64,000 bases of DNA from Flectonema sp. DT1601 (taxonomy: Eukaryota; Euglenozoa; Diplonemea; Diplonemida; Diplonemidae). The stretch is taken from NCBI GenBank assembly GCA_964019425.1, contig OZ025829.1:558001-622000 (forward strand), read 5' to 3'. The stretch's first letter is position 1. Every line of letters begins with the position of its first letter. The position numbers were made by a program, and so were the translations under genes. The notes below the pieces were generated by a model. The model had not been told where the DNA came from, did not search any database, and saw nothing but the letters and a program-made list of their open reading frames with translations. Positions 10,561 to 21,143 of the stretch are shown here, in pieces.

Positions 10561-11547
10561 ATGAAAACCGTTATAATCGGAGGTGGTCTCACTGGAACCC
10601 GAATTGCAAACCTCCTACAAAAATGTAATTGTGATACTGAGATATGGGAAAAGGAAACCACTATAGGTGGCAGAATGAGGACATTATTTGGAACAGACGC
10701 CGGTGCTCAATTCTTAACTGTGCCAAAGGATGTCTCAAAACCTCAGTTGGAATTCGTGAGGGAGATGACAGAGGCTGGAATTATAAAACGATTTGATTCA
10801 AATTTGATAAAAAATAATCCGTTTTTCACGGAAGGGCAACACGACTATACATCACCTAAAGGACTAGAAGCAATATGCAATAAATTAGCAACCGACACTA
10901 CTGTTTCCCACGAAACTCTGGAACAGGTCTCTGTACTGAATGTGGATGGAACGGTACGCATGGAGATAAAATCACCATCGACGAAGTCTTTTTGTGATAT
11001 TCTAATAATGACTATACCTGTCACAGATCTGTTTTCTGTTAAATTTAACGGAGTGTCACTACCAAAAGAATTGAGTGATGTGAAATATTCTGTGAGATGG
11101 ATTGCTGTTGTTACTTGTAAAAAATCTGATGTTTTAACAAATAATTTTGTTTCTTGTTATTATGATAATGGTGTTATTAGATATTCTTGTATTGAGTCAG
11201 AAAAACGAAATGGTGATCGCTGTAGTGACGAACATAGAATTCTATTGCACACAACGGTTCCATTCTCACTCTCAACAGATGATATTGAGCTTGCGAAAGC
11301 TGATATTTTATCTGATTTTTCATTGAAATTTTCATCAGTAACACCGACATCGTTTTCAATTCACCGATGGGATCCATCACAGGTGTATAAACCATACGTG
11401 AGTTCAAGTGCTGAAGCTCCGTATGTTATCATAAACGACTCACCTTTAATCATTCTAACCGGTGATGCCTTTGCACCCACATCCAACATGGTCGGATGCA
11501 TTGAAGCCGCTGACAAGGTATCACGAGTTATAAAGGCTAAACTGTAA
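10561..11547 (+). CDS. Renalase-like FAD-dependent amine oxidase/NAD(P)H oxidase
   Basis: Flavoprotein of the renalase/amine-oxidase fold, 328 aa, single exon. The N-terminal Rossmann dinucleotide site is VIIGGGLTGTRIANLL. The following motif WEKETTIGGRMRT matches renalase and related amine oxidases. The C-terminal FAD-contact segment is LTGDAFAPTSNMVGCIEAADKV. Bacterial and animal renalases oxidise isomeric NAD(P)H forms; whether this one does is inferred from family resemblance. There is no signal peptide, so it is probably cytosolic. The start lies 10 nt after a CAG acceptor (10548-10550). Confidence 0.85.
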   Translation: MKTVIIGGGLTGTRIANLLQKCNCDTEIWEKETTIGGRMRTLFGTDAGAQFLTVPKDVSKPQLEFVREMTEAGIIKRFDSNLIKNNPFFTEGQHDYTSPKGLEAICNKLATDTTVSHETLEQVSVLNVDGTVRMEIKSPSTKSFCDILIMTIPVTDLFSVKFNGVSLPKELSDVKYSVRWIAVVTCKKSDVLTNNFVSCYYDNGVIRYSCIESEKRNGDRCSDEHRILLHTTVPFSLSTDDIELAKADILSDFSLKFSSVTPTSFSIHRWDPSQVYKPYVSSSAEAPYVIINDSPLIILTGDAFAPTSNMVGCIEAADKVSRVIKAKL

Positions 11548-11687
11548 ATCCTTACATCCACTACTCAGCTCTTGCAAATTTTTTTTTAAAAAAGATTTTT
11601 ATATAATTTTTTTTTTTTCATTTTTTTTCAGCCCAAATAAATGTCTGTGCACTGATGCACTGTTAGTATATCATAATTAATTAAATC

Positions 11688-13671
11688 ATGGCGTGGAAGC
11701 AGAAATTAGTCGAAGCGGCGAGAGAGAGGCAGCAACCGGCGGTAGGATCGGAAGACACATTTTACAGAGATTATACCATTGGTGATAAACTTGGAGAAGG
11801 CGCTTTTGCAACTGTCCATCAGATAATTCACAATGTAACGAATGAGATATTTGCGGCAAAGCTTGTTGATAAAACGAAAGCAGGACAAGGAGAACTTCAA
11901 GATTTGATGAACGAAGTTAAAATAATGAGAGGGCTACAACACCAAAATATTATATCACTGTTTGGATCGTATGAGGGTAAAGAACACATCATCATCGTGA
12001 TGAACAGGGTTGCTGGTGGAACTTTATTCGATCGAATTGTTACATGTAAACATTACACGGAATTAATAGCATCACTAACAATTCAGAGACTGTTAGAAGC
12101 ATTGACATACCTCCATCAAAAAGGAATTGCTCATAGAGATATTAAGCCAGAAAATCTTCTTCTTAGAAACAGACCTCCGTCTGAAGATGCCGAAGGCGAA
12201 GAATATGAACGTCAAATGTCGGATGTGGTAATAGCAGATTTCGGATTGGCTTGCAAACCACCAGGAACCGCAACATGTGGATCTCCTTGCTATGTAGCAC
12301 CTGAAGTCATTCTTGTTGGTTTTGGTGATAATTTTCCTACTCATCCAAAAAAAACTGAATACAGCACCAAGTGCGACGTTTGGTCTCTTGGTGTTGTACT
12401 ATATGTTATGTTGAGTGGTAGATTTCCATTTGCCGCTACCGGAAGATCAAGAATAAACTTATTCAACGCTATTATCGGTACTAATGTTAGACTCAGCGGA
12501 GCAATTTGGGATGGCATTTCTGAAGATGCGAAAAGTTTCATATCCGATTTACTAACAAAAGATCCAATTAAAAGACCAACAGCAAAAGAAGCTCTGTCTC
12601 ATCCTTGGATCACTGGAGAAGACTTAAAATCACCTCTTCATCAACGTTCAGTATATCTTCAGGAGTCTGTTGCTGAGTTAAAGGCTTTCTCAATGAAGAG
12701 ACACGTATTAAATGCAATGTCTGTTTACAGACAGGCAGGTGGATTGTTTCACTACAGTAGTCTAAATATTCCGGCTTTTAGAAAATACATCGTCGTCGAT
12801 CCTAAAAAGCCTTTTTCATTAAGAGTTCCTGTTCAATCACAAAGTAATAAAGAAGTTACATATATTGTTGATTTATCGAAATTGGGAAGGAGGATGATTG
12901 GAATTAACAGCGCAACGTCAATTAAGGGTCATAGATTACAAACTGTTTGTTCTTGTTCATCTGTGAGAGTTTGTAGACATATCCAATACGTATTTCATTG
13001 GTTATTTATGGGTGATAGAGACAAGCATATATCTCCTCACTTAGCTGACTGTGAGGAACTGCGACTCGAATTAGTCGACAGAGTCGCTTCTGTTTCTGGT
13101 TCAACCGTCGCAGCTATCCTTCCGGTGATTGGATCAACGGCTTTATTTTCAAGGGTAGTTCCATCTAAGCCAACATCATTTGTTTCAGAAGGCTCTAACC
13201 GAGAACACGGTTTGCTGTTTGGTTCCATTTCTGCTGTCGCAATGTCTTCATGGAGGCTTTTTAAAACCCTTAAAAATAACCGAAAGGTGATTGAGGAATT
13301 ACAAGCCTGTGAAGAATTTATTCTAGCATCACATAAGCTTAAGGCTGCTCTTGATTCGGTATGTTTTTTCTTTTTTTAAATTTTAAATCACAAGAAAGCA
13401 GCAAATTAGTGTTCGCACTACGAATATGTGCTGTTACTCCTTACGTCTTCTTTTGTATTTGGTGAGATGAGGTGTTGTTGTGTACTCTCAAAAACAATAA
13501 AAACAAAAACAGACTCCTGAATCTGAACGGAAATCAGTTCTCACAGGTGGAAGTAAACAGCTGGCTGGAGCATTAGCATTCACCCAAGCAGGTGAAGCAA
13601 GAAGAAAGAAGGTTCAAGAAGCTGCGGATAAGGAGAAAGAAAGTGCTACGGAAGAAGAAGGAGGCGGGTAA
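11688..13671 (+). CDS. CaMK-type Ser/Thr kinase with C-terminal SWIM-like zinc motif
   Basis: Two exons, 11688-13358 and 13513-13671, give 609 aa. The intron is GTATGT...AAAAACAG, phase 0. The kinase domain spans about residues 25-315: glycine loop LGEGAFATVH, lysine in FAAKLVDK, catalytic HRDIKPENLLL, DFGLACK, YVAPEVI and a hydrophobic WSLGVVLYVMLSGRFPF, all intact. A 20-residue acidic insert sits before DFG. The C-terminal region holds C421-x-C423-x5-C429-x-H431 followed by IQYVFHWLF, which resembles a SWIM zinc finger, although the spacing between the second and third ligands is at the short edge. The spliced tail is charged and helical (EARRKKVQEAADKEKES). A T-rich tract and CAG at 11629-11631 precede the start, with a 3-codon upstream ORF between. 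No calmodulin-binding site was recognised. Confidence 0.9.
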
Positions 13672-13808
13672 GCACTTGTACTAGGAGACAGTTTTTATTT
13701 TAGTCTCTGCTGACAGCTGCTTGTTGATCAGCAATGTATTCCCAGTTAGCTGGAGGCTTTGTAAGTCCTTTTGTGGCAACAATAGTTTTTTTTCCCCTAT
13801 TTTTTTTG

Positions 13809-13902
13809 TACCTACAAACCCATTGTTCGGTAGAAGAGAATTGTGGCGGCGTAACTAACGTTTTCCTTTATTAGGATTTTGTACCGGGTTGCACAAACGA
13901 AG
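13809..13902 (+). repeat. Dispersed structured element, family 2, copy A
   Basis: About 94 bp matching 47904-47996 on the same strand: TACCTACAAACCC, TTCGGTAGAA, GCGTAACTAAC and TCCTTTATTAGGATTT are shared. Possible stems include CTAC/GTAG, CTAA/TTAG and an outer TTGTG/CACAA. In the other copy the equivalent outer stem is TTTGT-GCG/CGC-ACAAA, so pairing is kept while sequence differs. Confidence 0.6.
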
Positions 13903-14185
13903 AAAAAAAAAGAAAAAAAAAAAAAAAAAGTGTGAGTAAGAAAATAAAAAAAGTTGGCCGATTCTTTTCTTTCGGCTAAAAGAAATGCAAAAAAAAATTT
14001 AAAAAAAAAGGAAATGAGAAGGAAAAAACAAAAACAAAAACAAAAAAACGCAACGAATAAAGAAACAGTAATCCCTGAGAAAATCTTTTTTTTTTTCATC
14101 TGAGTCAGTGTAACACGATCGCATATAGCTTACTGCAAAAAAAAAAAAAAAAAAAAAAATACAATAAAAAATAAATATACAATAT

Positions 14186-14482
14186 ATGAAGTCATGTCAG
14201 TTGTTGAAGTTTGTTTTCCCCCTCCTTCCTATTCCCCAAACCTTTTGTTGTATTATTCGAGCTGTATCTGCATTGGTGAAGCCTCCAATGCGTAATTTCA
14301 TTTCAAAAAGAATTGAAATGTCAGTGTTCGGTTCTATCTGCGACATTTACGTTTTGTGTGATGCAAAAACAGGCACATCGATGATGGTACTGCAATACTG
14401 TCAGGGGTGGTATTTTCTTCGTTATCTTGATCACAAAAAGCACCTTCTAAGGAGGCCTCGATTACCAAGTCTAACAGGGTGA
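14186..14482 (+). pseudogene. Possible relic of a piggyBac-like DDE transposase
   Basis: A 98-codon frame in an otherwise barren region. The segment FISKRIEMSVFGSICDIYVL then CDAKTG and MVLQYCQG resembles the part of piggyBac-type transposases that follows the first catalytic Asp region (the 'KP..G.K..vLcDskTGY...yYtG' pattern). No complete transposase, terminal repeats or duplicated TTAA sites were seen around it. It would be a short degraded fragment of a plain DNA transposon. It could equally be a chance open frame. Confidence 0.3.
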
Positions 14483-15002
14483 TCATTTCGTGTATTTGGT
14501 GGTAAGTAGACTCCTAAGGAAAACACAAAAACAAAAAAAAAGAAAAAGTTTTTTTTTGTTTTTGTTTGTTTCCCCCCCTCTATTTTTTTATTTTGGGAAG
14601 AAAACGAAAAATAATTGACAAAAAAGGAACAAAAAAAAAAAAACTAAAAAAAGCAAAAAAAAAAACGAAATGGGAACAACAACAAAAAAAAAAAAAAGAG
14701 AAATTAAAAAGAAGAAACAAACATTTGCATGATAACTGCTAGTCGATCTTGCGAGACGAATTCTAGTTTACTAATTCACAGAGAATCAAACCTTTAAATA
14801 CCATTTACTTTACAGTCTTAACTCACAACATTCTACACCATAACCTTAACCGATTTTGTCGGTTTTTATGTTAATATGATACAATGCAGTTTGTATTTTA
14901 TATAAATATTTAATAATACTGTGAATAGTTTAACATCATTCTGATTTAGTTTTATAACTTTAAAAAAAAAAAAAGAAAAAAAAAAAAAAGAAAAGGTCAC
15001 AA

Positions 15003-15524
15003 ATGACTACGGCAATTCATTGCGCGGCTACTGGAGGACACACAGAAGCAATTCGTTGTTTATTGAGATACGGAGCTGATGTTGAACAAGAAGGAGAGCA
15101 TGGTGAACGTGCTCTGATGTGTGCAGCGAGAATGGGAAATATAAAAGCAATAGACGTGTTGCTAAAAGAAGGATCTGCGGTAGTAGACACACGCAATTCT
15201 TTAGGTATGACACCGCTTCACTGTGCTGCTAAAGAGGGTGATGCTGACACTATCGATAAACTTATTCAAAACGGAGCAGAGGTATCAGCAACTGACATCT
15301 TTAAAAACACGCCTCTCCACTTCGCAGCTAAACGTGAATCACTCTCAACAGTCGCAGCTCTGTTAAAACACAATCCAGATTGTTCAATTAAAAACTGCTT
15401 TAATGAGTCTCCACTACACGCGGCATGGAAAGCAAGAAATAAACCAGTACTAAGAACACTTAGGGTCTACAAGAAGAGATGCCGCGATGAAGGATTAGCA
15501 AAAAAAATATTGAAAAGCGAGTGA
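15003..15524 (+). CDS. Ankyrin-repeat protein
   Basis: 173 aa, single exon, made almost entirely of ankyrin repeats of about 33 residues. Clear units are TAIHCAATGGHTEAIRCLLR, ALMCAARMGNIKAIDVLL, TPLHCAAKEGDADTIDKLI, TPLHFAAKRESLSTVAALL and a final SPLHAAWKARNKPVLRTLR. No other domain. The basic C-terminus (KKRCRDEGLAKKILKSE) is probably a capping helix. It is a protein-protein interaction scaffold of unknown partner. The start lies 8 nt after AAAAG; unusually, the preceding tract is A-rich rather than T-rich. Could be a proteasome-chaperone-like (gankyrin-type) protein, but this cannot be shown. Confidence 0.85.
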   Translation: MTTAIHCAATGGHTEAIRCLLRYGADVEQEGEHGERALMCAARMGNIKAIDVLLKEGSAVVDTRNSLGMTPLHCAAKEGDADTIDKLIQNGAEVSATDIFKNTPLHFAAKRESLSTVAALLKHNPDCSIKNCFNESPLHAAWKARNKPVLRTLRVYKKRCRDEGLAKKILKSE

Positions 15525-16277
15525 TGACACTATGGTTGCTTTCTTTTTAAAGATCAAAAGCGGCTACTTTGTGAAAAACACATTGTAGTGTTCACACTAT
15601 ACTGTTTTATAATCATCAAAACAGGTATAAATAAAATAAAAAAATTTCCCCTTTCCCACATTTTTTTTTTTAGAGATGTTTGTTTGCAAACGTCTCTTCT
15701 CAATCCCTTACATTTGGTCAGTTGCTTGCCTACAAGCTACCCTACCAAAACCAATGGCTTCGCATAGGTTACTATTTCTCTATTATGAGGCTTGTGTTAT
15801 CACACAATAAATGTTCTGATTTTGTTTTTGTTTCTGTTTTTTTTTTTTTTTTTTTTTCACTTTCTAACCCTCACAGTCATTCTGGAAAGCTTGCTCTTTC
15901 AATGAATTGAGCAATTTTTTTTTTTTTTTTTTTTTACATTGTATACATGTTAAGGTACTCTTGCTACCGAAAGGGGGAGAGATTGAGTAGTTGAGTTGAA
16001 GCCTTGCCTTCTTGTCCTGATGAGTTCTAGTTCTTGGTTTACGTTTACCAATCATATTGTATCTGTCTTGGTATATGTTTATTTTATTTTTTCAATTTTT
16101 TTCCTCTTTGCTTCGTTTCTGTTAGAAGATTTTTTGACTGCGTGCTCTCTCTCTCTCTCTTCTCTTTAACATAATTTATTTAAACAGAGAGATCAACATA
16201 TGAAGTAATAAAGATTAATTATATTACTTGTCGAAGAAATTATCAACTAATTTATCTACAAAAGGTAATTCACAACT
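15525..16277. other. Intergenic DNA
   Basis: No coding signal beyond homopolymer artefacts. It contains T runs at about 15837-15857 and 15915-15935 and a CT repeat near 16146-16160. A CAG at 16185-16187 is the likely trans-splice acceptor of the next gene and implies a 90-nt 5' UTR. Confidence 0.5.
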
Positions 16278-17538
16278 ATGGCTGACCATGAGGAGATAAC
16301 AGAGAATATCGAAACCAGTGCAGTAGAGACGACTACTTCAGAGCAACCTGCAGCTGTAGAACAACAACTTCAAGAGCAAGGAGAAGTGACACTAAATGTA
16401 GCACCCCCAGTGATGTCTGGACTTAACGAAACTCCTGCTGAAGGAAGTCAACCAGCATATGCATCAACTGCTCCAACAGCTGAAATCACTGACAAACCAG
16501 ATGATTCTCACACGCAGAAGGTAGAATATCCACCAATGCCGATCCAAGACGCCAACGACAGTATTCCAAACGAAGGTGAACAGCGAGTATTAGACCCAAC
16601 ATTTAAACCTCAAGGAGACTTTGATGATCCTGATTCAGAAGCACCGCTGGTTCAACCAGTTGCTTTTGAGGCGATGCCACAAATGGCGAGTGAGGCTCAA
16701 AATCTTGGAATTGGAGGTGACCGAGGTGATGCAGCAGTGATCAGGGATGGTGGAAGAAGGAAAGGAAGAAAAGGAAAAGGTGGAAAAGGTTTCGGTAAAG
16801 GATTTGGTCATCATCATCATCACCATCACCACATGCACCATCACCATCATCATATGCATCACCAGATGCAGCATTCTCATCACCACCACCACCACCACCA
16901 TCATCATCATCACCACCATCACCATCACCGTCCACAACAACAGCCAATTGGAAATTTGGCTCCTTTGCTAAATTCTGTTCCTCCACTTCCACATACTCCT
17001 TTGGGGATGGCAGCTCTTCTCAACTCCCTCCTTTCAACTAATAACAAAGAGTATAATCCTTACTCTCTTGCTCTGGCGAATGTTCCATTGGAATTACTGA
17101 ATGTATGTTTTTACTCCGGTCTTTGTTCTTCTTTAGGTAATTGACTTTGACTTTTCTAATTACTTTCAAACAACCAACAGGAACCACCTGAATTCCCAGG
17201 TCTTTTTAACGGGTTACCACTTCTACCTGCTGAGGTGTTCACAGCTGAACAGCGTCGGCAAGCCGAACGGAGAGAGAGAACGAAACAGGTTTTTTTTTTT
17301 CTCTTTTTCTCTTTTTCTTCTTTTTCTTCTTTTTCTCTTTAACTTCTTTGATATGTAATTAATCAAAAAAAAAAAAAAAAAAAAACAGCTCGCAGTACGT
17401 AAAGCTCGTATTGATGCCGATGCTGAAGTTGTCGCAAAGATAACAAGACACGAAGCTAAAAGCAGGAGAGACGATACCGAGGATGAACGTAAGAACAGAA
17501 AGAGACGAAAGAGCGGAAGGCAACGTTCTCGTTCCTAA
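16278..17538 (+). CDS. Polyhistidine-rich protein with basic RS/KR tail
   Basis: Three exons, 16278-17102, 17181-17288 and 17389-17538, give 360 aa. Both introns are phase 0 (GTATGT...CAACAG and GTTTTT...AAAACAG). Residues 1-160 are acidic and low-complexity. GRRKGRKGKGGKGFGKGFG follows, then about 40 residues that are nearly all His with a few Met, Gln and Ser. Next is a Leu/Pro-rich segment, and exons 2-3 add EPPEFPGLFNGLPLLPAEVF and a very basic helical tail ending RKNRKRRKSGRQRSRS. The poly-His is coded by mixed CAT/CAC, not a pure microsatellite, which suggests selection on the protein. Poly-His tracts commonly direct proteins to nuclear speckles, and the RS-like tail fits, but no known family is recognised. 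Confidence 0.75.
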
Positions 17539-18089
17539 AAAAATAAGAACACTTCATCTTGAAATGTACTTGGTGACCATAACTGGGCATAATCTCCAAA
17601 TAGTAAGTGCTTAAAATTCAAAACGCAAATCGATAGACGCTCAAAGTCTATAAAAGAATATTAAATTTGAATAACCATTTCCGGTAAACAGCACCCCAGA
17701 CAAAAACACTTTTCTTTTTGTGTTCAAACAGGTGAAAATTGTCAGAAGCAAAAAAAAAAAAAAAAAAACTCCCGGTAGTTGCTGGCAACACACTTCCTTT
17801 TTTTAAGGAAAATTCTTAAGTGTGTACAAAAGCCAAAACTGGAAATGACAAAAAAAAAAAAAAAAATTCACAAGCCAGCTGTCCTGTACTTGATGAGTTT
17901 TTTTTTTTTTTTTTTGAAAAAAAAATTAGTTGTTAGTTCTGAAGTGTTGAACTCGCTGAATTTTAAGCCGCACCTGTTCAAAAGTGTTATTCAACGTGAT
18001 GGCTGGTTAAATGATGTTGTCTTGAATCAAAATTTACGTATCTTTTTCTAAAATTATTTTTCCCACAGCCGGTCTCCATTTTATGGTAG
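17539..18089. other. Intergenic DNA
   Basis: No coding region recognised. A and T runs are present. A T-rich stretch ending CCCACAG (to 18068) precedes the next start as a likely acceptor. An upstream out-of-frame ATG lies at 18083. Confidence 0.5.
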
Positions 18090-18734
18090 ATGAGCGACGG
18101 CAAGAAAAGCAATGATCCAGGTCCGGGGGCACCCCCTCCAGGGATGGGGTTTGAGTCGAGTGTTGTAGCAGGAGGTGAGACAGTCGTAGCTGATGACGTG
18201 GTTAAAAAACAGGTTGATGAAATAAAAAAGAGTGCGATGCTAAGACTAACATTAGCTGGATCACGTTCGATGCCGACACGTGCTACTGGTAACGGAATAC
18301 CATCGAATATGACTCCAGCTCAATATGCACATCAGTATCGGGGTGGTGATCAGTTGCCTCTGGCTACTCCTGATTTTTTTGGAGGGTTTGTACAGCCTCC
18401 TGCGAATCAACAACACACACAACATCAGTTTCAATCGCAGTATCAAAATCCGCAGCATGGGAGACCGACATGGCCACCTCCACCACCACCTGACTACCAG
18501 AATCAGTTGAGAGTTTCTGAACAACCAATTGGAGATTATACAAACAATACCAACACCTATTCAGCTCTAGTAAACACACCACAACGAGCTCGTGGTGACT
18601 TTATTCCTCATCCGGAGAATGGAGCTGCTGGACCCAACAGCAGTGCCGTTAATTGGAGACGTGTCGTTCACCGCGATACCGAAGGTGAGGTTGTTGAAAC
18701 CGTTCGTTGGATAAGGGAAGAAATCTTAATGTGA
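18090..18734 (+). CDS. Pro/Gln-rich protein of unknown function
   Basis: 214 aa, single exon, no family recognised. The Gly/Pro-rich N-terminus is followed by a short helical segment (VVKKQVDEIKKSAMLRLTLA). A long disordered Gln/Asn/Pro region follows (TWPPPPPPDYQNQ), and the C-terminus is a compact-looking WRRVVHRDTEGEVVETVRWI that could be a short conserved motif. It lies downstream of the His-rich, basic gene. Codon use resembles the neighbouring genes, and there is a good acceptor at 18067-18068, so I take it as real. A competing upstream ATG (18083) opens an overlapping 10-codon frame. Confidence 0.65.
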   Translation: MSDGKKSNDPGPGAPPPGMGFESSVVAGGETVVADDVVKKQVDEIKKSAMLRLTLAGSRSMPTRATGNGIPSNMTPAQYAHQYRGGDQLPLATPDFFGGFVQPPANQQHTQHQFQSQYQNPQHGRPTWPPPPPPDYQNQLRVSEQPIGDYTNNTNTYSALVNTPQRARGDFIPHPENGAAGPNSSAVNWRRVVHRDTEGEVVETVRWIREEILM

Positions 18735-19099
18735 AACAACACCCCAACACACTCACACACACACACTATCTCCAATTAACCTCATTAAGAAGTTGTTGAT
18801 ATTTAGTAGGATGAACTATGTATCACGTCTTATAGACAACGATCGTAGAAATCTTCAGAATGAGAAACATAGGGAACACATATAGACTAGAAAGAGAGAA
18901 AGGATAAGGAAGGGAAAAAAAAAAAAAAAAAAAAAAAAAGGAATTAAAAAAAAAAAAAAAAAAAAATTCTGTGTTAGATTCATTTGTTAACCAGCCTAGA
19001 GGCTTTGTGTGAAAACTGGAAATAGCAATTTTACTAAAATTATCAAAATCTTTTTTTTTTTTTTCCACACAGAAATAACTTTTTTAAAAAAAGAATACA
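18735..19099. other. Intergenic DNA
   Basis: A short CA repeat follows the preceding stop, then two A runs of about 22 nt (18915-18965). A T-rich tract and CACACAG (to 19072) form the acceptor for the next gene. Confidence 0.5.
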
Positions 19100-20544
19100 A
19101 TGAGAAGTGCTTTACTCCTGTTATCCGCAGCCCTACTTGTTGGATCGGCTGCTCAAGAACGTATGCATTTATTATTGTTTTGAGAAAAATGGTTTAGCCT
19201 TATATTTCGTTGAACGCAGACAGAATCCTGTCACACGGTCCAAAAAAAATAAAATAAAATAAAATAAATAAAACAGTGACCTTGGGTGAGCCATACTTCT
19301 CGCCAATGATTGATGAGGGTCAGATATTAACAGTGACGTTAGAGTATGAGGGTCCTCTTCATGAGGGTGTTATGTTTCTCGTTGATACAGTTCCGCATAC
19401 AACGGTCGCGGAGTTTACGTTTACTGCCACAGTGAACACATCAACTCTTAGCCAAGGAGGTAATGCGACACTCTCAGCAGGTTTGAATGCCAACAGTATA
19501 TTTATGATGGCTTCTTATTTTACAGCACCAGCTTTATTCTCTATTGACATCTTAGCTCCTTCAACAAAGAAAGTTGCTATTGTTGTATTAGCTCTTGAAC
19601 CAGGTATCCGTCGTGCTCCATTCAGTGGAACGATAGTTAACTTGCCGTTTGCATACCGTTCTCCTATTGCCATGGATTCTTATTATAGTAGGGGAGCTTG
19701 GACTACGATTGATTTTCTTGTTAAGAATCCAAAAAAAGAGTCTCTTCAGTTCATCGTTGAGCCTTCTGACAATATTGAGGTCTTCGAAGGACCAGCAATC
19801 AACAATATGACTCTCGTTGGTAGAAATGTGTTCTACTTCAACAGGGATAACCAGTACGCAAGTCTCGGATACCCGGATACGTTTGATCCAAATTCTGTTT
19901 GTCCTTTCTTAGTGTCGTCAGCAGACGCTAACTACACTTGCAAGAATGGAACGAAGTGTCTTCAGGCAGGTTGTTGTGGGGCTAATGGACTGAACCATTG
20001 CCCTGCAGGACAAAAAATGTGCATGGAGCCATTTGCTTGTGACGAAGACTACTGCTGTGCAGCTGATTGCGGTGCTTTAAATCAATTCGTCAGAAATTGT
20101 TTGGTTCCTTTTTCTGTTGATGTCGAGCCAGCTGGCCCAACCCCACCCCCTACCCCTGCCCCTACCGATGCTCCAAAGGGAGGCAGCAGCAGTTCCGATG
20201 GTCTTAGTGGAGGTGCTATTTTTCTAATAATATTCTTTTCTATTCTTGGTGCATATGTTCTGTTTGGTTGTATTTTCAATTGGATGAACGGTGTTAAGCA
20301 ATTTCCTCGTATGCTACCTCACTATGCATTCTGGTGTGAACTCCCTTCGTTTATCAGTGAGGGATTTGGATTCTTAAGGTCAAAGATTTGCGGTGGAGGT
20401 CAAACACGCCAATCTGTCTTTGCTGGTCAGGAGTTCAGCGAAGCGCCACGTGAAACAATGGGACAAGGCCAGGAGGGGTCATTGTCACAGAGCAACGTTG
20501 GTTCAACTGCTCAACCAGGAGGAGCAGGGTACTCAACTCTGTGA
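19100..20544 (+). CDS. Type I membrane protein with mannose-6-phosphate-receptor/Atg27-like cytoplasmic tail
   Basis: Exons 19100-19160 and 19277-20544 give 442 aa. The first exon is a signal peptide, MRSALLLLSAALLVGSAAQE, split in phase 1 from the rest (GTATGC...ATAAAACAG). The lumenal part has several N-glycosylation sites and a Cys-rich module (CKNGTKCLQAGCCGANG and CMEPFACDEDYCCAADCG). A Pro/Thr/Ala stalk leads to one membrane helix (about residues 333-357). The tail begins NWMNGVKQFPRMLPHYAFWC and continues ELPSFISEGFGFL. This matches the juxtamembrane pattern of cation-dependent mannose-6-phosphate receptors and Atg27-like proteins ('G..qfPh..FW.dl..lv.dG..f'). The lumenal domain was not recognised as a standard MRH domain. 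Likely a Golgi-endosome cycling receptor; function inferred from the tail. Confidence 0.8.
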
Positions 20545-21107
20545 TCGCTCACGAGAGGCATGAGAATGTTATAAACGAAAAGAGAGAAGGGAAAAAAAAA
20601 AAAAAAAAAAAAAAAGAAACACGCAACTTTTTTCTTTTTTCGAGGAAAAAAATCCTTATTATATATTTTTTTTTCCTAATCTCATTTTTTTCTTTTCTTT
20701 TGGAATGTTTCGCTTTACTTATTTCCATTTTCTATCGTTACTGTTTCGTGTCAATATTTTTTTTCCCGATGTCTGATGTACAATCGTAGAACACAGTATG
20801 CAATGAAAAATTACTGCTGCTTTATAGGGGAAGTATGTTGCAAAGCTGATTGTGTTATGTTTGTGCTTTAAGTTACGTTTAACCAAAGAGAAAAAATAAA
20901 GGAATTAGTAGGTGAGTGAAAACAATAACAACAGCAACTACAAAATGTTGTTCTCATCAAACTAGTTCAAAGAAAAAAGGAGCAACGGTTTTTTTTTGTC
21001 CTTACTGCGTGTCTACTTGTGAAATCCATATCTAACCTATTATTACTATTACTGAGTAGCTGTCTGTTTTCTCCGATTTCTTAAGTAGAATGTTTTTTTT
21101 TTTTTTG

Positions 21108-21143
<36 letters not shown>

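Larger units (their letters stand above)
13672..15002. other. Intergenic DNA with a family-2 element and a transposase-like relic
   Basis: Strongly A-rich. It contains a family-2 dispersed element (13809-13902), a 98-codon open frame that may be a DNA-transposon relic (14186-14482), and a CCGA/TCGG hairpin at 14848-14864. Long A tracts run right up to the ankyrin gene. No other coding signal seen. Confidence 0.55.

Noticed and set aside
16635-16992. Minus-strand open frames over the His-rich gene
   Set aside because: Antisense shadows of the CAT/CAC tract, and no gene is on the minus strand elsewhere.
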